From: Poindextera sp036272595
GTDB taxonomy: Bacteria > Pseudomonadota > Alphaproteobacteria > Caulobacterales > Caulobacteraceae
Direction: 5' to 3'
Length of the DNA stretch: 64,000 bases
Assembly: GCA_036272595.1 (NCBI GenBank)
Contig: DATAYM010000010.1
Location: 1-64,000, forward strand
Numbering within the stretch: the stretch's first letter is position 1; each line of letters opens with the position of its first letter. The position numbers were made by a program, and so were the translations under genes. Shown here piece after piece: positions 1 through 8,545 of this stretch. Under the pieces are notes generated by a model that saw nothing but the letters and a program-made list of their open reading frames with translations, did no database searches and was not told where the DNA came from.

Positions 1-108
1 CTCTGCACCATGATGATCGCGGAAAAGGCCGCCGATATGATGTTGGGAGGCGCCGTCGGCGCGCCGCCACGCAAGAGAGCCGCGAACACCGGCCATCCAG
101 GTCAATAG
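1..108 (+). CDS. GMC-family oxidoreductase, C-terminal end only (cut by window edge)
   Basis: Frame 1 is open from the window edge to a TAG and encodes about 35 residues containing TMMIAEKAADMMLG. This resembles the C-terminal signature of GMC (glucose-methanol-choline) flavin oxidoreductases, where an Asn-rich loop is followed by T-(I/M)-MI-(A/G)-EKAAD. GMC enzymes oxidise alcohols with FAD. Only the tail is visible, so the substrate cannot be judged. The amidase start codon follows one base after the stop, so the two were probably cotranscribed. Confidence 0.55.
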   Translation, partial: LCTMMIAEKAADMMLGGAVGAPPRKRAANTGHPGQ

Positions 109-109
109 G

Positions 110-1690
110 ATGAGGCCGATCGCCGTTGCGGGGCCGCCGCAGAGCATAGCCGTCGCCGCTGCCGGGGCCATCGGGAGTGCGTCAAAAGCTCGCTTCAACA
201 GCTTACGGCTGCAAAGTGTGACGATCGCGGACGTTCAGGCTGGCTTCGCAACTGGCGGCCTGACCGCGGAAGCTCTGATGCGCGCGATGCTAGCGCGGAT
301 CACGGTCTTCGAGCCCGCCTACAACGCCTTCGTTTTCGTCAATCCTAACAATCTGGACGAAGCCAGCCGGATCGACGCACTGCGGGCCGACGGCAAGTCG
401 CTTGGACCAATGGCCGGCATCCCCGTGGCGGTGAAGGATTCCATCGATGTGGCCGGAATGCCCACCACCTGTTGCTGGGATCGACTGGCGCCGATGCGGG
501 GCGGCTACGGGTTGATACCCGAATGGGACGCGCCAGTTGTGGCCAGGCTGCGCCGGGCGGGCGCGATCATTGTGGGCAAGACCAACACACCCGCCTTTAG
601 CGCCGCCCAACGGACAACGACCAGCTGGGCCGGGACCACTTACAACGCTCTCGATCGGCGGCTGATGCCGGCTGGCAGCAGTTCCGGCACCGCCACGGCA
701 GTGGCGGCGGGGTTCGCCGTCACCGGGGTGGCGGAGGAGACTGGCGGTTCCCATCCAGAACCCGGCCGGAGCGCAGTCGCTCGTGGCCATCAGGCCTACC
801 TTCGGCCTGACGCCGAACGCCGGCGTCGCACCGATGGCGGCCAGCACGCGTGACGTGGTTGGACCGCACGCGAGGTCCGTTCGCGACGCCGCCCAGATGC
901 TCGACGTGATGGCCGGCTTTACGGTCGAGGACCCTAAGACCCTGGCCGGCCTGGATCGGATCCCACAGGGCGGGTATGGGTGCGACTTGCGGCCAGAGGG
1001 ACTTAACGGCAAGCGGCTGGGGACCTTCGGCGCCCGCTGGCGCTCCGACCCGCTCTCACCGGGGATTGCGAGCCAGTACGACCGGGCGCTTGGCCAGATC
1101 GTCCCGCTCGGCGCGACGATGGTCGAAGACCCCTTCAAGGGGACGCCATTCGCCAGCTACGCCAGTCGGCTGAGCGCTCTGAGCGTACTGGAGTCGATAA
1201 TCTACGACTTCGGGAACTATCTGCGACGTAACCCCAGCTCGGAGTCTCGTCGTTCGTGGACCTAGTGCAGCGTGCCGGCGCCGATCCCTTCGACGAGGGC
1301 CAGCCGCTTCACTTCATGCGCGCCCATATCAAAACGACAGCCGACGCGGGCCCTCCCGACCTTGTCGAGTTCATGGCCGCCAAAAGGTGGTGCTTGGCCA
1401 CGTTCGGGGAGGTGATGGCGGCACGCCAACTCGACGGTCTGGTGTTCCCGCAGATGATGACGGAGGTCCCTCCCCTAGTTGGCGACGCGCCCTACCTATC
1501 CACCTCGACGCAGGCGGTAAATGTCGCCGGGCTCCCCGGTGTGGTGGTTCCCGCAGGACGGCTTGCCAGTGGCTCGCCGTTCGCGCTGATCTTCATCGGG
1601 GTGCCCTGGAGCGAGGCGGCCCTGCTTTCCATGGCCTACGCGTATGAACAGGGCTGGCCGGGCCGCATCGCGCCGGTGTTACGCGTCTAG
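110..1690 (+). pseudogene. Amidase-signature-family hydrolase broken by two frameshifts
   Basis: Three overlapping pieces together rebuild one amidase of about 526 residues (amidase signature family, amide bond hydrolysis by a Ser-cisSer-Lys triad). Piece 1 (110-750) carries GIPVAVKDSID with the catalytic Lys, GSSSGTATAV with the cis-Ser, and ETGGS with the nucleophilic Ser. The reading then moves to another frame at the CCC at 750-752, where one extra C restores AIRPTFGLTPNAGVAPMAAS downstream. It moves back at the CCCC at 1232-1235, where one missing C would restore the last 150 residues. All active-site residues lie in the first piece. Because the two shifts compensate and both fall in C runs, either sequencing error or a young pseudogene is possible. 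Start chosen at the ATG one base after the upstream stop. Confidence 0.8.
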
Positions 1691-1785
1691 GCGGCCCGGC
1701 CACCACTAGCGAAGGCCGGACGATCTTCTCCAGCTGCCCCGGACGAGCCAACCGCTTGGCCAGCGGATGAGCTCAAGCTGGGTGA

Positions 1786-2445
1786 TCACACGAAATGCGC
1801 GGACCCATCGCTGGTAACGACAGCGGTCAGCCCCCGCCCGCGGCTCGCCATGAACGCCGCCAGAGCCGGAAGGCCCCACGCCCGGACGGGCTCCTGATTT
1901 TCGCTGGGTCGGCCGCTCGCAGGATCGGCTGAAAGGTCGAGCGCCGCGCCGATGAAACTCACGGCGCAGCGATCTGGCGTCAAGGCGGACCAAGTCCAGC
2001 CTTGACGCCTTACGGACTGGACCCACGATGCGAACTCATCGGGCGCGTCGCCCGGAATAGTACCGTGCGGCGAGACGACGACGATGGTTCCACCGTCGCG
2101 CATTTCAGCGGCGCGACTGCGCAGAAACTCATCCCAATCGTGAGCGGTGGGATCGCTTCGCTGCCCAGCGGTTTGGAGCAGCACGATCGTGTTGGGCACG
2201 CCCGCTTGTAGAAGAGGCTGCACGAAGGCCTTTGACAGCAGGCAAGTCTGTCGTCCCACCATCACAACCCGCAGGTTCTGCCCGAAGCGAAGCTGCAGGC
2301 GGCTGCAGGCGACACCCGCTTCGCTTTCCGTCGTGACGACGCAGACGAAAGCCGCCTCCTCGAGGAAAGCCTCAGCCAAGTTCCAGACAGCGCGGGTGGC
2401 GGGCGCAAGCACCCAGACGACCTGCCCTCTTAATCTAAGGTCCAT
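1786..2445 (-). CDS. Degenerate SDR-like (Rossmann-fold) protein of unknown function
   Basis: This 219-residue ORF has the rhythm of a short-chain dehydrogenase: a beta strand and glycine-loop-like start (GQVVWVLAPATRAVWNLAEAFLEE), a middle section RDGGTIVVVSPHG resembling the GGxIVNISS strand, and helical segments between. The expected TGxxxGIG cofactor loop reads APATRAVW and no YxxxK catalytic pair is visible. It could be a non-catalytic SDR relative or a decaying gene. There is no clear ribosome binding site before the ATG. It lies between the broken amidase and an intact SDR, convergent with the former and divergent from the latter. Confidence 0.4.
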   Translation of the reverse strand: MDLRLRGQVVWVLAPATRAVWNLAEAFLEEAAFVCVVTTESEAGVACSRLQLRFGQNLRVVMVGRQTCLLSKAFVQPLLQAGVPNTIVLLQTAGQRSDPTAHDWDEFLRSRAAEMRDGGTIVVVSPHGTIPGDAPDEFASWVQSVRRQGWTWSALTPDRCAVSFIGAALDLSADPASGRPSENQEPVRAWGLPALAAFMASRGRGLTAVVTSDGSAHFV

Positions 2446-2844
2446 CGGTGGGCGGCCTGTTTCCGGGGGACGAATGAGAGGTCAGTGCGAAACCTATGTC
2501 GGAGCTTCAGGGTAAGCGGACCGCAGGCTGCGTTGAGAATGCGCCGCGGCTGTGGCTGAAGTCAATTGACCGGCGGCAAAACCGATATCGGTATTTCCAT
2601 GCCAGGCCGGGCCGAGTACCCTCGGTGAAATCCGATACTCATGGCTCCACGGGTTTCCACACTTGCGGTCTTGGCTGACGCGGTGTCGATTTCGAGCAGA
2701 GTCAACACGAATACCTTATGTCGCTCAACCTGACTAACCACGCACCCGAACGGCGGACTGCATCCATCCGTGTTGCGTGGGCTTAATAGAGCTATATAAA
2801 TTACCTTCTTTCGGTCGCTGGACCGTCCCGCGAGGAGTGAAAAC

Positions 2845-3684
2845 ATGACCGAACGAGAACCTCTGCAATTCGAAGGCTTGGTGGCGATCGTGACTGGCGG
2901 CGGCACAAGTCCGGGATCCGCCTGCAGCATCGGGGAGGCCACCAGCCGCCTGCTGGCACGCAGGGGCGCCCAGGTCCTGGTGGCCGATATTGACGAGCAG
3001 GGCGGCGCCGAGACGGTGCGGCGCATTCTCGCGGATGACGGCCGTGCGTTCGCGGTCACCGCCGATCTCTCGCTGGAAGCCGAGTGTCGCCGTGTCGTCG
3101 TCGAGACGATGGCGCACTTCGGCCGCCTCGATGTCATCGTTAACAATCTTGGAGTATCGGAGGTGGGCGCCGTGCCGGTCATCGAGGAAGAGGCCTGGGA
3201 CCGGGCGATGGCCATAAACCTGAAGAGCGCGCTGTTTCTTTGCAAACACGGGATTCCGCACATGGTCGCCGGCGGTTCGATCGTGAACGTGTCCTCGACC
3301 GCCGTCGATAAGCTGTCACCCGCTGTCGTCTACAGCGCCAGCAAGGGGGCCCTTGAGGCGCTGACCATACAGATTGCGGCGCACCACGGCCTAGACGGCG
3401 TGCGCTGCAACGCCGTGCGCCCCGGCGAGGTCTGGGCGGCCATGGTCGCTCGGCACTTCAAGACCGAGCAAGACGCTGCCGAGATTCGCGAGCAGCGCCG
3501 CAGGCGGACGGCTTTGCTCACCGAGGGCGACGCCTGGGATGTCGCCGAGGCCATCGCTTTCCTGGCCAGTCCTCAGGCGCGCTGGATCACCGGCCAGATC
3601 CTCACCGTTGATGGAGGGTCAGCCTACATGCACCCCAGCCCCGACTGGGCCGCCCGCAGTCCCCGCTGGATAAGCCAGCGGTAA
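2845..3684 (+). CDS. Short-chain dehydrogenase/reductase (SDR)
   Basis: The 279-residue product is a classical SDR oxidoreductase (NAD(P)-dependent alcohol/ketone interconversion, cytosolic). The cofactor loop is TGGGTSPGSACSIGEA, carrying an insertion compared with the usual TGxxxGIG. The acidic end of strand 2 (VADID) suggests NAD preference. NNLG replaces the common NNAG, the catalytic Ser is in VNVSS, the Tyr/Lys pair is YSASK, and the C-terminal ITGQILTVDGG is intact. The ATG follows AGGAG at a spacing of 7. It is the only clearly healthy gene in the first 5 kb; its substrate is unknown. Long-insert variants like this occur in SDRs of aromatic and steroid degradation, but that is only a family hint. 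Confidence 0.85.
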   Translation: MTEREPLQFEGLVAIVTGGGTSPGSACSIGEATSRLLARRGAQVLVADIDEQGGAETVRRILADDGRAFAVTADLSLEAECRRVVVETMAHFGRLDVIVNNLGVSEVGAVPVIEEEAWDRAMAINLKSALFLCKHGIPHMVAGGSIVNVSSTAVDKLSPAVVYSASKGALEALTIQIAAHHGLDGVRCNAVRPGEVWAAMVARHFKTEQDAAEIREQRRRRTALLTEGDAWDVAEAIAFLASPQARWITGQILTVDGGSAYMHPSPDWAARSPRWISQR

Positions 3685-4911
3685 CGTAGGATGAGCGCTT
3701 TGAATCTGTAGGGCCTGTCTTCAATCGGGGAATTCTCGATGGGGACCCGTTACGATCCCAACTGCGCCAAACCGCACGCGCGGCGAAAGGCTCAGGGCGC
3801 TAACAGGCCGCAGCGGCAAAGTGTCTATCAGCCCCCGTGGACTGATCGCTCCCTGCCTGAACCTTGGGGGCGCCGAGCCGGTTTCTGTCGGCCACGCTGT
3901 GCCGCTGTGGGTGGCTAGGTCATCAACCTGACTGAAAGTAATAATACATAGTCGCTCAGGGAGCCGGCTAGCGGCGAAGACCTGTCGCCAGCCCGAACGC
4001 GCCCTGGCGGCGTGCCGCCCGCAATAACGTCTCCCTGTCGGGCATTAACCAAAGCGTTCACCGGGTCGATCAACAGTTCCATCTGCGGGTGGCAGGGAAC
4101 GGGCGCCTTAGCGATCTCGGACAATGTCCCTCCCCTATTGACTCGAAAGTCTCCTGCTCGCGTACCAAACTGATAACTGTATGAACGATCGGATCAAGGG
4201 ATAAGTTGCAGTTGTGTTGGCCAGCCACTGATCAGATTACTGAATTGGCCCACTCAGGAGCCGTGGCTCCGTCGAGGTCGTGGCGCGGCGACTCGGACTC
4301 AGCGGATTGACTGTGGACCGAGCCTACCGTGGCGCGGCTGGCGGACGGTTTCGGGCGGATTTGATGGAAGCCCAGTCCTGAGCAAACCGAACGTCGGGGC
4401 GCATCGGCGGTTCAGCACGACCTCCGGCCTTCCAGGACGGTCCGCCCTACGCAGGGACGGTCTCCCGCGCGGCAGGGTCGTCTTCCACGTACCGAGCAAC
4501 GCCATCGGATTTACGCGGACCGGCGGCTGCAGACACCGCCCACATCCTTCATATCCAGGAAGCGCTTTGGGTCGTCGACGAAGCCTGCCCGGTGAAGTCA
4601 GGCGATCACTACCGATAGCGGGGCTGTGGATCGAGCGGGCCCGGACGCCAGATGCGAGCTTCATCGAGAACGGCTCGGAGAGCGCCCTCCTCGCGATTCT
4701 GGACGCGACAGGGACGCCGCCGCCTTCGCCAAGGGCAAGAAAGTCGAAGCTGGTGGCGGCCGTTTCGGGGCCGCCAAAAACCGGCGCGCGGATGCCGAAC
4801 CTGCTCCGCGACCTCCGCGAGCAGACCTCCGATGGCGCTCCTGCCGCGGAAGTCCGATAGGCCAATCGGTTCGCCAGACAGCGTGCAAAACGTAACGTGC
4901 AAAATAAGTGC
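3685..4911. other. Region without a credible gene; possible decayed element next to tRNA-His
   Basis: About 1.2 kb holds only short or compositionally implausible ORFs. One 69-codon minus ORF (3915-4124) could start at a TTG placed behind GGGGAGGG but matches nothing I know. At about 4273-4375 the plus strand reads VEVVARRLGLSGLTVDRAYRG before a stop, like the N-terminal helix-turn-helix of a transposase. Near 4883-4915 the octamer GTGCAAAA occurs three times (4883, 4897, 4908) just beyond the tRNA-His terminator. Together with the broken amidase this fits remains of an element inserted on the 3' side of the tRNA, but I could not see a duplicated tRNA end. Confidence 0.35.
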
Positions 4912-4948
4912 AAAACCGCCCGCGACTGGGCGGCGGTCGCGGGCGGTT
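4912..4948 (-). terminator. Intrinsic terminator of tRNA-His
   Basis: Perfect 13-bp inverted repeat, arms 4914-4926 and 4936-4948 (AACCGCCCGCGAC on the plus strand), with a 9-nt loop. Read on the minus strand the stem is followed by TTTT, and it begins 26 bases after the tRNA-His 3' end, so it should end that transcript. Confidence 0.75.
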
Positions 4949-4974
4949 AAGGCTCTGAATAAACAAGGGTCGCG

Positions 4975-5051
4975 TGGTACCGCCTGTCCGAATTGAACGG
5001 ACGACCTCCAGATCCACAATCTGGCGCTCTAACCAACTGAGCTAAGGCGGC
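4975..5051 (-). tRNA. tRNA-His (anticodon GTG), CCA encoded
   Basis: The minus strand folds as a cloverleaf: acceptor GCCGCCT pairs with AGGCGGT, D-arm GCTCAGTTGGTTAGAGC, anticodon stem CCAGA/TCTGG around TTGTGGA (anticodon GUG), T-arm GTCCG TTCAATT CGGAC, and 3' ACCA with CCA encoded. Position 1 is G opposite U72, position 73 is A, and the base 5' of G1 is not a paired G-1. This is the unusual histidine tRNA type known from a subset of Alphaproteobacteria including Caulobacter, instead of the nearly universal G-1:C73. Confidence 0.95.
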
Positions 5052-5110
5052 GCAACGCGAGGCGGTCATCTCTAGTCGGCGCCCGCCCGCCGATCAAGCA
5101 ACCCGATACG

Positions 5111-5147
5111 AAGACCCCCGGGGAGATGTCCTCCCCGGGGGCTTTTT
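5111..5147. terminator. Stem-loop terminator between tonB and tRNA-His
   Basis: Perfect 10-bp inverted repeat (CCCCCGGGGA at 5115-5124, TCCCCGGGGG at 5132-5141) with a 7-nt loop and a TTTTT run at 5143-5147 on the plus strand. It lies 15 bases beyond the tonB stop. On the minus strand it is followed only by TCTTCG, so it is an imperfect intrinsic terminator there; it may act in both directions. Confidence 0.6.
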
Positions 5148-5161
5148 CGTCGGTCCGCGCT

Positions 5162-5890
5162 CTAATCCGGCGGCGGCGGGCGCCAGACTACGGTCCGTTC
5201 GAAGGTGCCGCCTTCGGTCGGCTGCCCATCGACGCTCATCGGCCGGATCTTCCAGATGTGCGTCACCTGGAGCGTCGCCTGGCCGAAGCCGAAGTCGGCC
5301 GGATCCTCCGACAGGATCGAACAGGCGGTCAGGGTTCCCGACTTGGTCACCGTGCACCTGACGGTGGCCTTGCCGCCCTGGTTCATCCGCAGCGCCCGGT
5401 CCGGATAGTATTCCTGCATGTCGTCGTTGTTGGGCTGACGCAGGAAGTCCGCGTTGGAGATCGTCGCCACATGCTTTGGCGGCGGCGGCGGCGCGGGCGG
5501 CGGCGGCGCGGGCGGCGGCTTGGGCGCCGGCGGGATCGGCAGCGGCGGCGGCGGCGGAATGCCGGGCGGCGGCGGAACCGGGGGACGCGGCTGCACCTGC
5601 GGCGGCGGCGGCGGCGGCGCGTTTTTCGGCGGCGGAGGCGGTGGAGGCGGAGGCGGCGGCGGAGGCGGAGGCGCGAGGATGTTCACCTTCACGGCCTGAT
5701 CGGTAAAGTCCTGAAACTTCGCCTCGAACTTCGCCTTGTAGAGGTAAGCCACCAGCAGAGCATGGAACACGACCGCGGCGCCGATGGCGACCACGACAGC
5801 GGTATTGTTCCGCTTGCCGGGGCGCCGGTCGGCGGTCAGCGGATCGTAGAACCGATGCTCATGCTCAGGGGGTTGCTGTTCGTCAGCCAT
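5162..5890 (-). CDS. tonB: Energy transducer TonB
   Basis: This 242-residue inner-membrane protein couples the proton-motive force, via ExbB/ExbD, to TonB-dependent outer-membrane receptors. Visible in order: a charged cytoplasmic N-terminus (1-28), one transmembrane helix (about 29-50, AVVVAIGAAVVFHALLVAYL), an extreme proline-rich periplasmic linker (about 74-140, including an uninterrupted run of 15 prolines), and a C-terminal TonB domain with YYPDRALRMNQGGKATVRC and a closing ERTVVW strand. It is the last gene of exbB-exbD-tonB, 13 bases after exbD. Two TonB-dependent receptors elsewhere in the window would be its clients. The GGC-repeat DNA of the linker makes this gene prone to slippage and assembly error. 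Confidence 0.93.
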   Translation of the reverse strand: MADEQQPPEHEHRFYDPLTADRRPGKRNNTAVVVAIGAAVVFHALLVAYLYKAKFEAKFQDFTDQAVKVNILAPPPPPPPPPPPPPPPKNAPPPPPPQVQPRPPVPPPPGIPPPPPLPIPPAPKPPPAPPPPAPPPPPKHVATISNADFLRQPNNDDMQEYYPDRALRMNQGGKATVRCTVTKSGTLTACSILSEDPADFGFGQATLQVTHIWKIRPMSVDGQPTEGGTFERTVVWRPPPPD

Positions 5891-5903
5891 ACGTCAGCGA
5901 GCC

Positions 5904-6353
5904 CTAACTGATGCCGTGCTTGCCGCGTTGATCGAGACCGATCAGCGCCACACTGTAAAAACCGTTGTCCTGGAGCTTGTTCATCACGCCCATGAAGTCG
6001 CCGTAGATGGTTTCCTTGTCGGCGCGGATGAAGATGCGCTCCCGGGTCGGGTCACGCTTGCCGATGGCGTCCCGCAGGTCGCCACCGAGACTGTCCAAAT
6101 CCGTCGGATGATCGCCGATGTGCAGATTCCCGTTGGATTCGATGGTTATGTAGACCGGCTTTGGCGGGTTCTTCGATGCCTGGGCGACCGCGTTGGGCAG
6201 GTCGACCTTGACCGAGGGGATCGCCAGGGGCGCGCACACCATGAAGATGATGAGAAGGACCAGCATGACATCGACGAAGGGGGTGACGTTGATGTCGTGG
6301 TTCTGCTCGATATTGTACCTGTCACCCCCTGAACCGGAGAGCTTGGCTGCCAT
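5904..6353 (-). CDS. exbD: Biopolymer transport protein ExbD
   Basis: The 149-residue product is the ExbD/TolR subunit of the TonB motor. The N-terminal cytoplasmic segment ends in INVTPFVDVMLVLLIIFMV, a single transmembrane helix carrying the conserved membrane-embedded Asp (FVDV) that conducts protons. A periplasmic domain follows (VKVDLPNA ... YITIESNGNLHIGD ... IFIRADKETIYGDFMGVMNKLQDNGF), typical of ExbD. It starts 5 bases after exbB and is followed by tonB, so the three form one operon. Confidence 0.95.
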   Translation of the reverse strand: MAAKLSGSGGDRYNIEQNHDINVTPFVDVMLVLLIIFMVCAPLAIPSVKVDLPNAVAQASKNPPKPVYITIESNGNLHIGDHPTDLDSLGGDLRDAIGKRDPTRERIFIRADKETIYGDFMGVMNKLQDNGFYSVALIGLDQRGKHGIS

Positions 6354-6358
6354 AGGGG

Positions 6359-7261
6359 TTAGGCCCCCTTGTCGAGCTGCCGCGAGATGGCGTTCATCAG
6401 CTCGGCGACAAAGCCTTCCGCACGGGTCCCGTAGTTGGAGATGCGGGTCTGGAAGTAGTTATAGAACACCACCGCCGGGATCGCCGCGAACAGGCCGAAA
6501 CCGGTGGCCAGCAGGGCTTCGGCGATACCCGGGGCGACCGCCGCCAGGTTGGTGGTGCCGCTGTTGGTGATGTTGATGAACGAAACCATGATCCCGTAGA
6601 CGGTGCCGAACAGGCCGACGAACGGCGCGTTGGAGCCCAGCGAGGCCAGGAAGGCCATGCCGTCCGACAGCCGCTTGGCCAGCGAGGCCTGGACCGCGGT
6701 GACCGCCGAGCCGGCGCGGGCGACGACGGAGTCGGCGTGCTCGCCGGTGACGGCGAGGCCGGCCTGGCGGGAAAGTTCGACTTCCGAGGAGGCCGCCGCG
6801 GCCATGTCGGCCATCGGGTTGCCTTCATATTCTTCCGCCGTGGAGATGCGGTTGATGTCCGCGATCGACCGGGCGGAACGGAAAGCTTCGAGGAACCTGT
6901 CCGATTCCCGGTTCAGGCTGGAGAACTGGATCAGCTTGATGATCAGGGTCATCCAGGACAGCGCCGAGCAGAGGAACAGCCCGATGATCACGGTCTTCAC
7001 CGGCCAGGTGGCGTTGATGAACATCGTGAACGCGTTCAGTTGCCCGCCGGTGCTCTTCGGCGCCGTCGCCTGATCGGCCGCGCCGGCGGAGGAGTCGGCC
7101 GGGGCCGCCGAGGCCGCCGCGGAGGAGTCAGCCGGCGCCGCGGAGGCGGCCGCTGCGGCGGAATCCGCCGGGGCCGCCGTTTGAGCGAAGGCCGGCGCGC
7201 TCGCCATCAGCGCCAGTGCGCCGATCAGGGCGATGATGGGGGTCTTCAGTTTGTTGGGCAT
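6359..7261 (-). CDS. exbB: Biopolymer transport protein ExbB (MotA/TolQ/ExbB family)
   Basis: The 300-residue protein is the pentameric channel subunit of the TonB motor. It begins with a cleavable signal peptide (APAFAQ cleavage region near residue 26), then an unusual low-complexity periplasmic extension built of Ala/Ser/Asp repeats (APADSSAAASAAPADSSAG, about 30-65). Transmembrane helix 1 is at about 88-110. The MotA/TolQ core with two more helices (GLFGTVYGIMVSF and ALLATGFGLFAAIPAVVFYN) fills the C-terminal half. It is first in the exbB-exbD-tonB operon. A 14-bp inverted repeat lies 22 bases upstream of the ATG. Confidence 0.93.
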   Translation of the reverse strand: MPNKLKTPIIALIGALALMASAPAFAQTAAPADSAAAAASAAPADSSAAASAAPADSSAGAADQATAPKSTGGQLNAFTMFINATWPVKTVIIGLFLCSALSWMTLIIKLIQFSSLNRESDRFLEAFRSARSIADINRISTAEEYEGNPMADMAAAASSEVELSRQAGLAVTGEHADSVVARAGSAVTAVQASLAKRLSDGMAFLASLGSNAPFVGLFGTVYGIMVSFINITNSGTTNLAAVAPGIAEALLATGFGLFAAIPAVVFYNYFQTRISNYGTRAEGFVAELMNAISRQLDKGA

Positions 7262-7282
7262 CTGTCGCCAATTCCTGCCTGG

Positions 7283-7296
7283 TCTAACACGTTAGA
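7283..7296. promoter_or_regulatory. Inverted repeat upstream of exbB (candidate operator)
   Basis: TCTAAC at 7283-7288 and GTTAGA at 7291-7296 form a perfect 6-bp inverted repeat separated by two bases, 22 bases upstream of exbB. The position suits a repressor or activator site controlling the TonB motor operon. No Fur-box match is evident. Function is inferred from position only. Confidence 0.35.
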
Positions 7297-7823
7297 GCCT
7301 GAGGGATCGTCGCGCGGAAAGCGCGTCTCCCCTTGAAAAAAACCTTAGCCGAAACCAGATCGGATTCGATCGGACCTCAGCGCCTACATCCACGTCCGTC
7401 GAAACGTCCGCGGGAGCTTTCCGAGCCCACCGGCCCCGGAAGTGTTACCGCGATGTTAGACTTGCGGCAGGCGTCCTTTGGCAACCCCTTTTTACATCGT
7501 CAAGGGCGAAGAAAGCCTAGCGGGGCGAGGGCAAATTCACTGACCAGCATTTATATTGCGCCGCACAAGCCCTGCATTGTTGAAGGAGCTCACTATTTTG
7601 GCGCAATTCGGGAAAGTCTATGCTGCGCTGCAATATAGACTGTTATGTGATGACAGGGCCGTGCGAGCGGCGTCCGGCGATGGCCCGGGCGGCGGCGAGG
7701 GGCGACGGAAGCGCGCCAGGCCAAGGCCGGCAAGCCCTTGAAGCCGCCGAGAGGCGCCCGGTCGATCCCAGGGCCGCCTCCATTCGCGGCTATAGACGGC
7801 GGCTATGGACCTTACACGAGATT
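7297..7823. other. Intergenic region without recognised gene
   Basis: About 530 bases between the exbB promoter (transcribed leftward) and the 3' end of the universal stress gene (also leftward). The stretch 7470-7640 is noticeably more AT-rich than its surroundings and could hold an exbB promoter or a small RNA. I see no protein with plausible codon use, no tRNA fold and no clear terminator. Confidence 0.3.
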
Positions 7824-8321
7824 TCAACTCGCATTGCGGCCGCTTGATGGCTCCGCGCCGCTCGCCAGGGCCTGTTCGAACACTTCGTCGCTGATCATGT
7901 TGCGGCTGATGAGTAGGCTGCAGCGGATATGGTCGGACACATAGGCGCCCGACGCTCCCGACCACCAGCGTTGCAGCAGGCTCTGCCGCCGGTGGCCCAG
8001 CACCACGAGATCGGCCTCGATTTCGCGGGCGAAGGCGCCGATCGCCACGGCCGGCTCGCCGACGACCAACTTGGCGACCGGCTCGAGGCCAAGCTTTTTC
8101 AGGCGCGCGACGCCGCGCACGAGCGTCTCCTTGTAGCTGCGGGTCTGTTCGGTGACGACGCCGGCGTGAAGCGACTCCGCCGTCCGCACGCCCGCCGTTT
8201 CGGGAATCACCGACAGGATGAAGACCCGCGCCTTGCACTGCCGGGCCAGAAGCGCGCCCTCGCGCAACGCGATCGCGCCTTCCAGCGAGCCGTCATAGGC
8301 AAGAAGTATCCGCCGATACAT
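7824..8321 (-). CDS. Universal stress protein (UspA family)
   Basis: The 165-residue product is a single Usp domain: YRRILLAYDGSLEGAIAL at the start (strand 1 and the Asp contacting nucleotide), FILSVIPE, and near residue 100-125 the region VVGEPAVAIGAFAREIEADLVVLGHRR, matching the Usp GxxxxxI and DLVVMGxxG pattern, although the ATP-loop glycines (GxxGxxxxG) are replaced by GHRRQSLLQRWWSGA. It may therefore bind nucleotide poorly. The ATG at 8321 is chosen because GGAGGGATGGG directly precedes it; the longer in-frame ORF lacks family similarity. Usp proteins are stress and energy-limitation factors. Confidence 0.85.
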   Translation of the reverse strand: MYRRILLAYDGSLEGAIALREGALLARQCKARVFILSVIPETAGVRTAESLHAGVVTEQTRSYKETLVRGVARLKKLGLEPVAKLVVGEPAVAIGAFAREIEADLVVLGHRRQSLLQRWWSGASGAYVSDHIRCSLLISRNMISDEVFEQALASGAEPSSGRNAS

Positions 8322-8545
8322 CCCATCCCTCCCCGTTCCCCGCCGGACCACGATCGGACTTGAGCAACGATGGAAGGAAACCGCCCCGCGCGCACGACTG
8401 TCAATGCCGCGCCCGCTTCGGATGCTTGAAAGCCTATCGAAGACAACAAGTCCTGCCGAAGACGACAATTGTCCGCTCGCGCCTCTCCCCAATATCCCGC
8501 CGAAGCATCCGTCGCCGTTCTGCGATGCTGCGAGGGGTCAAATCG

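Noticed and set aside
3915..4124. A 69-codon minus-strand gene starting at TTG
   Set aside because: A GGGGAGGG precedes the TTG at a short spacing, but the protein resembles nothing and the frame is short, so it is not listed as a gene.
5454..5911. Glycine/arginine-rich plus-strand ORFs opposite tonB
   Set aside because: They are produced by the GGC repeats that encode the TonB proline linker on the minus strand.
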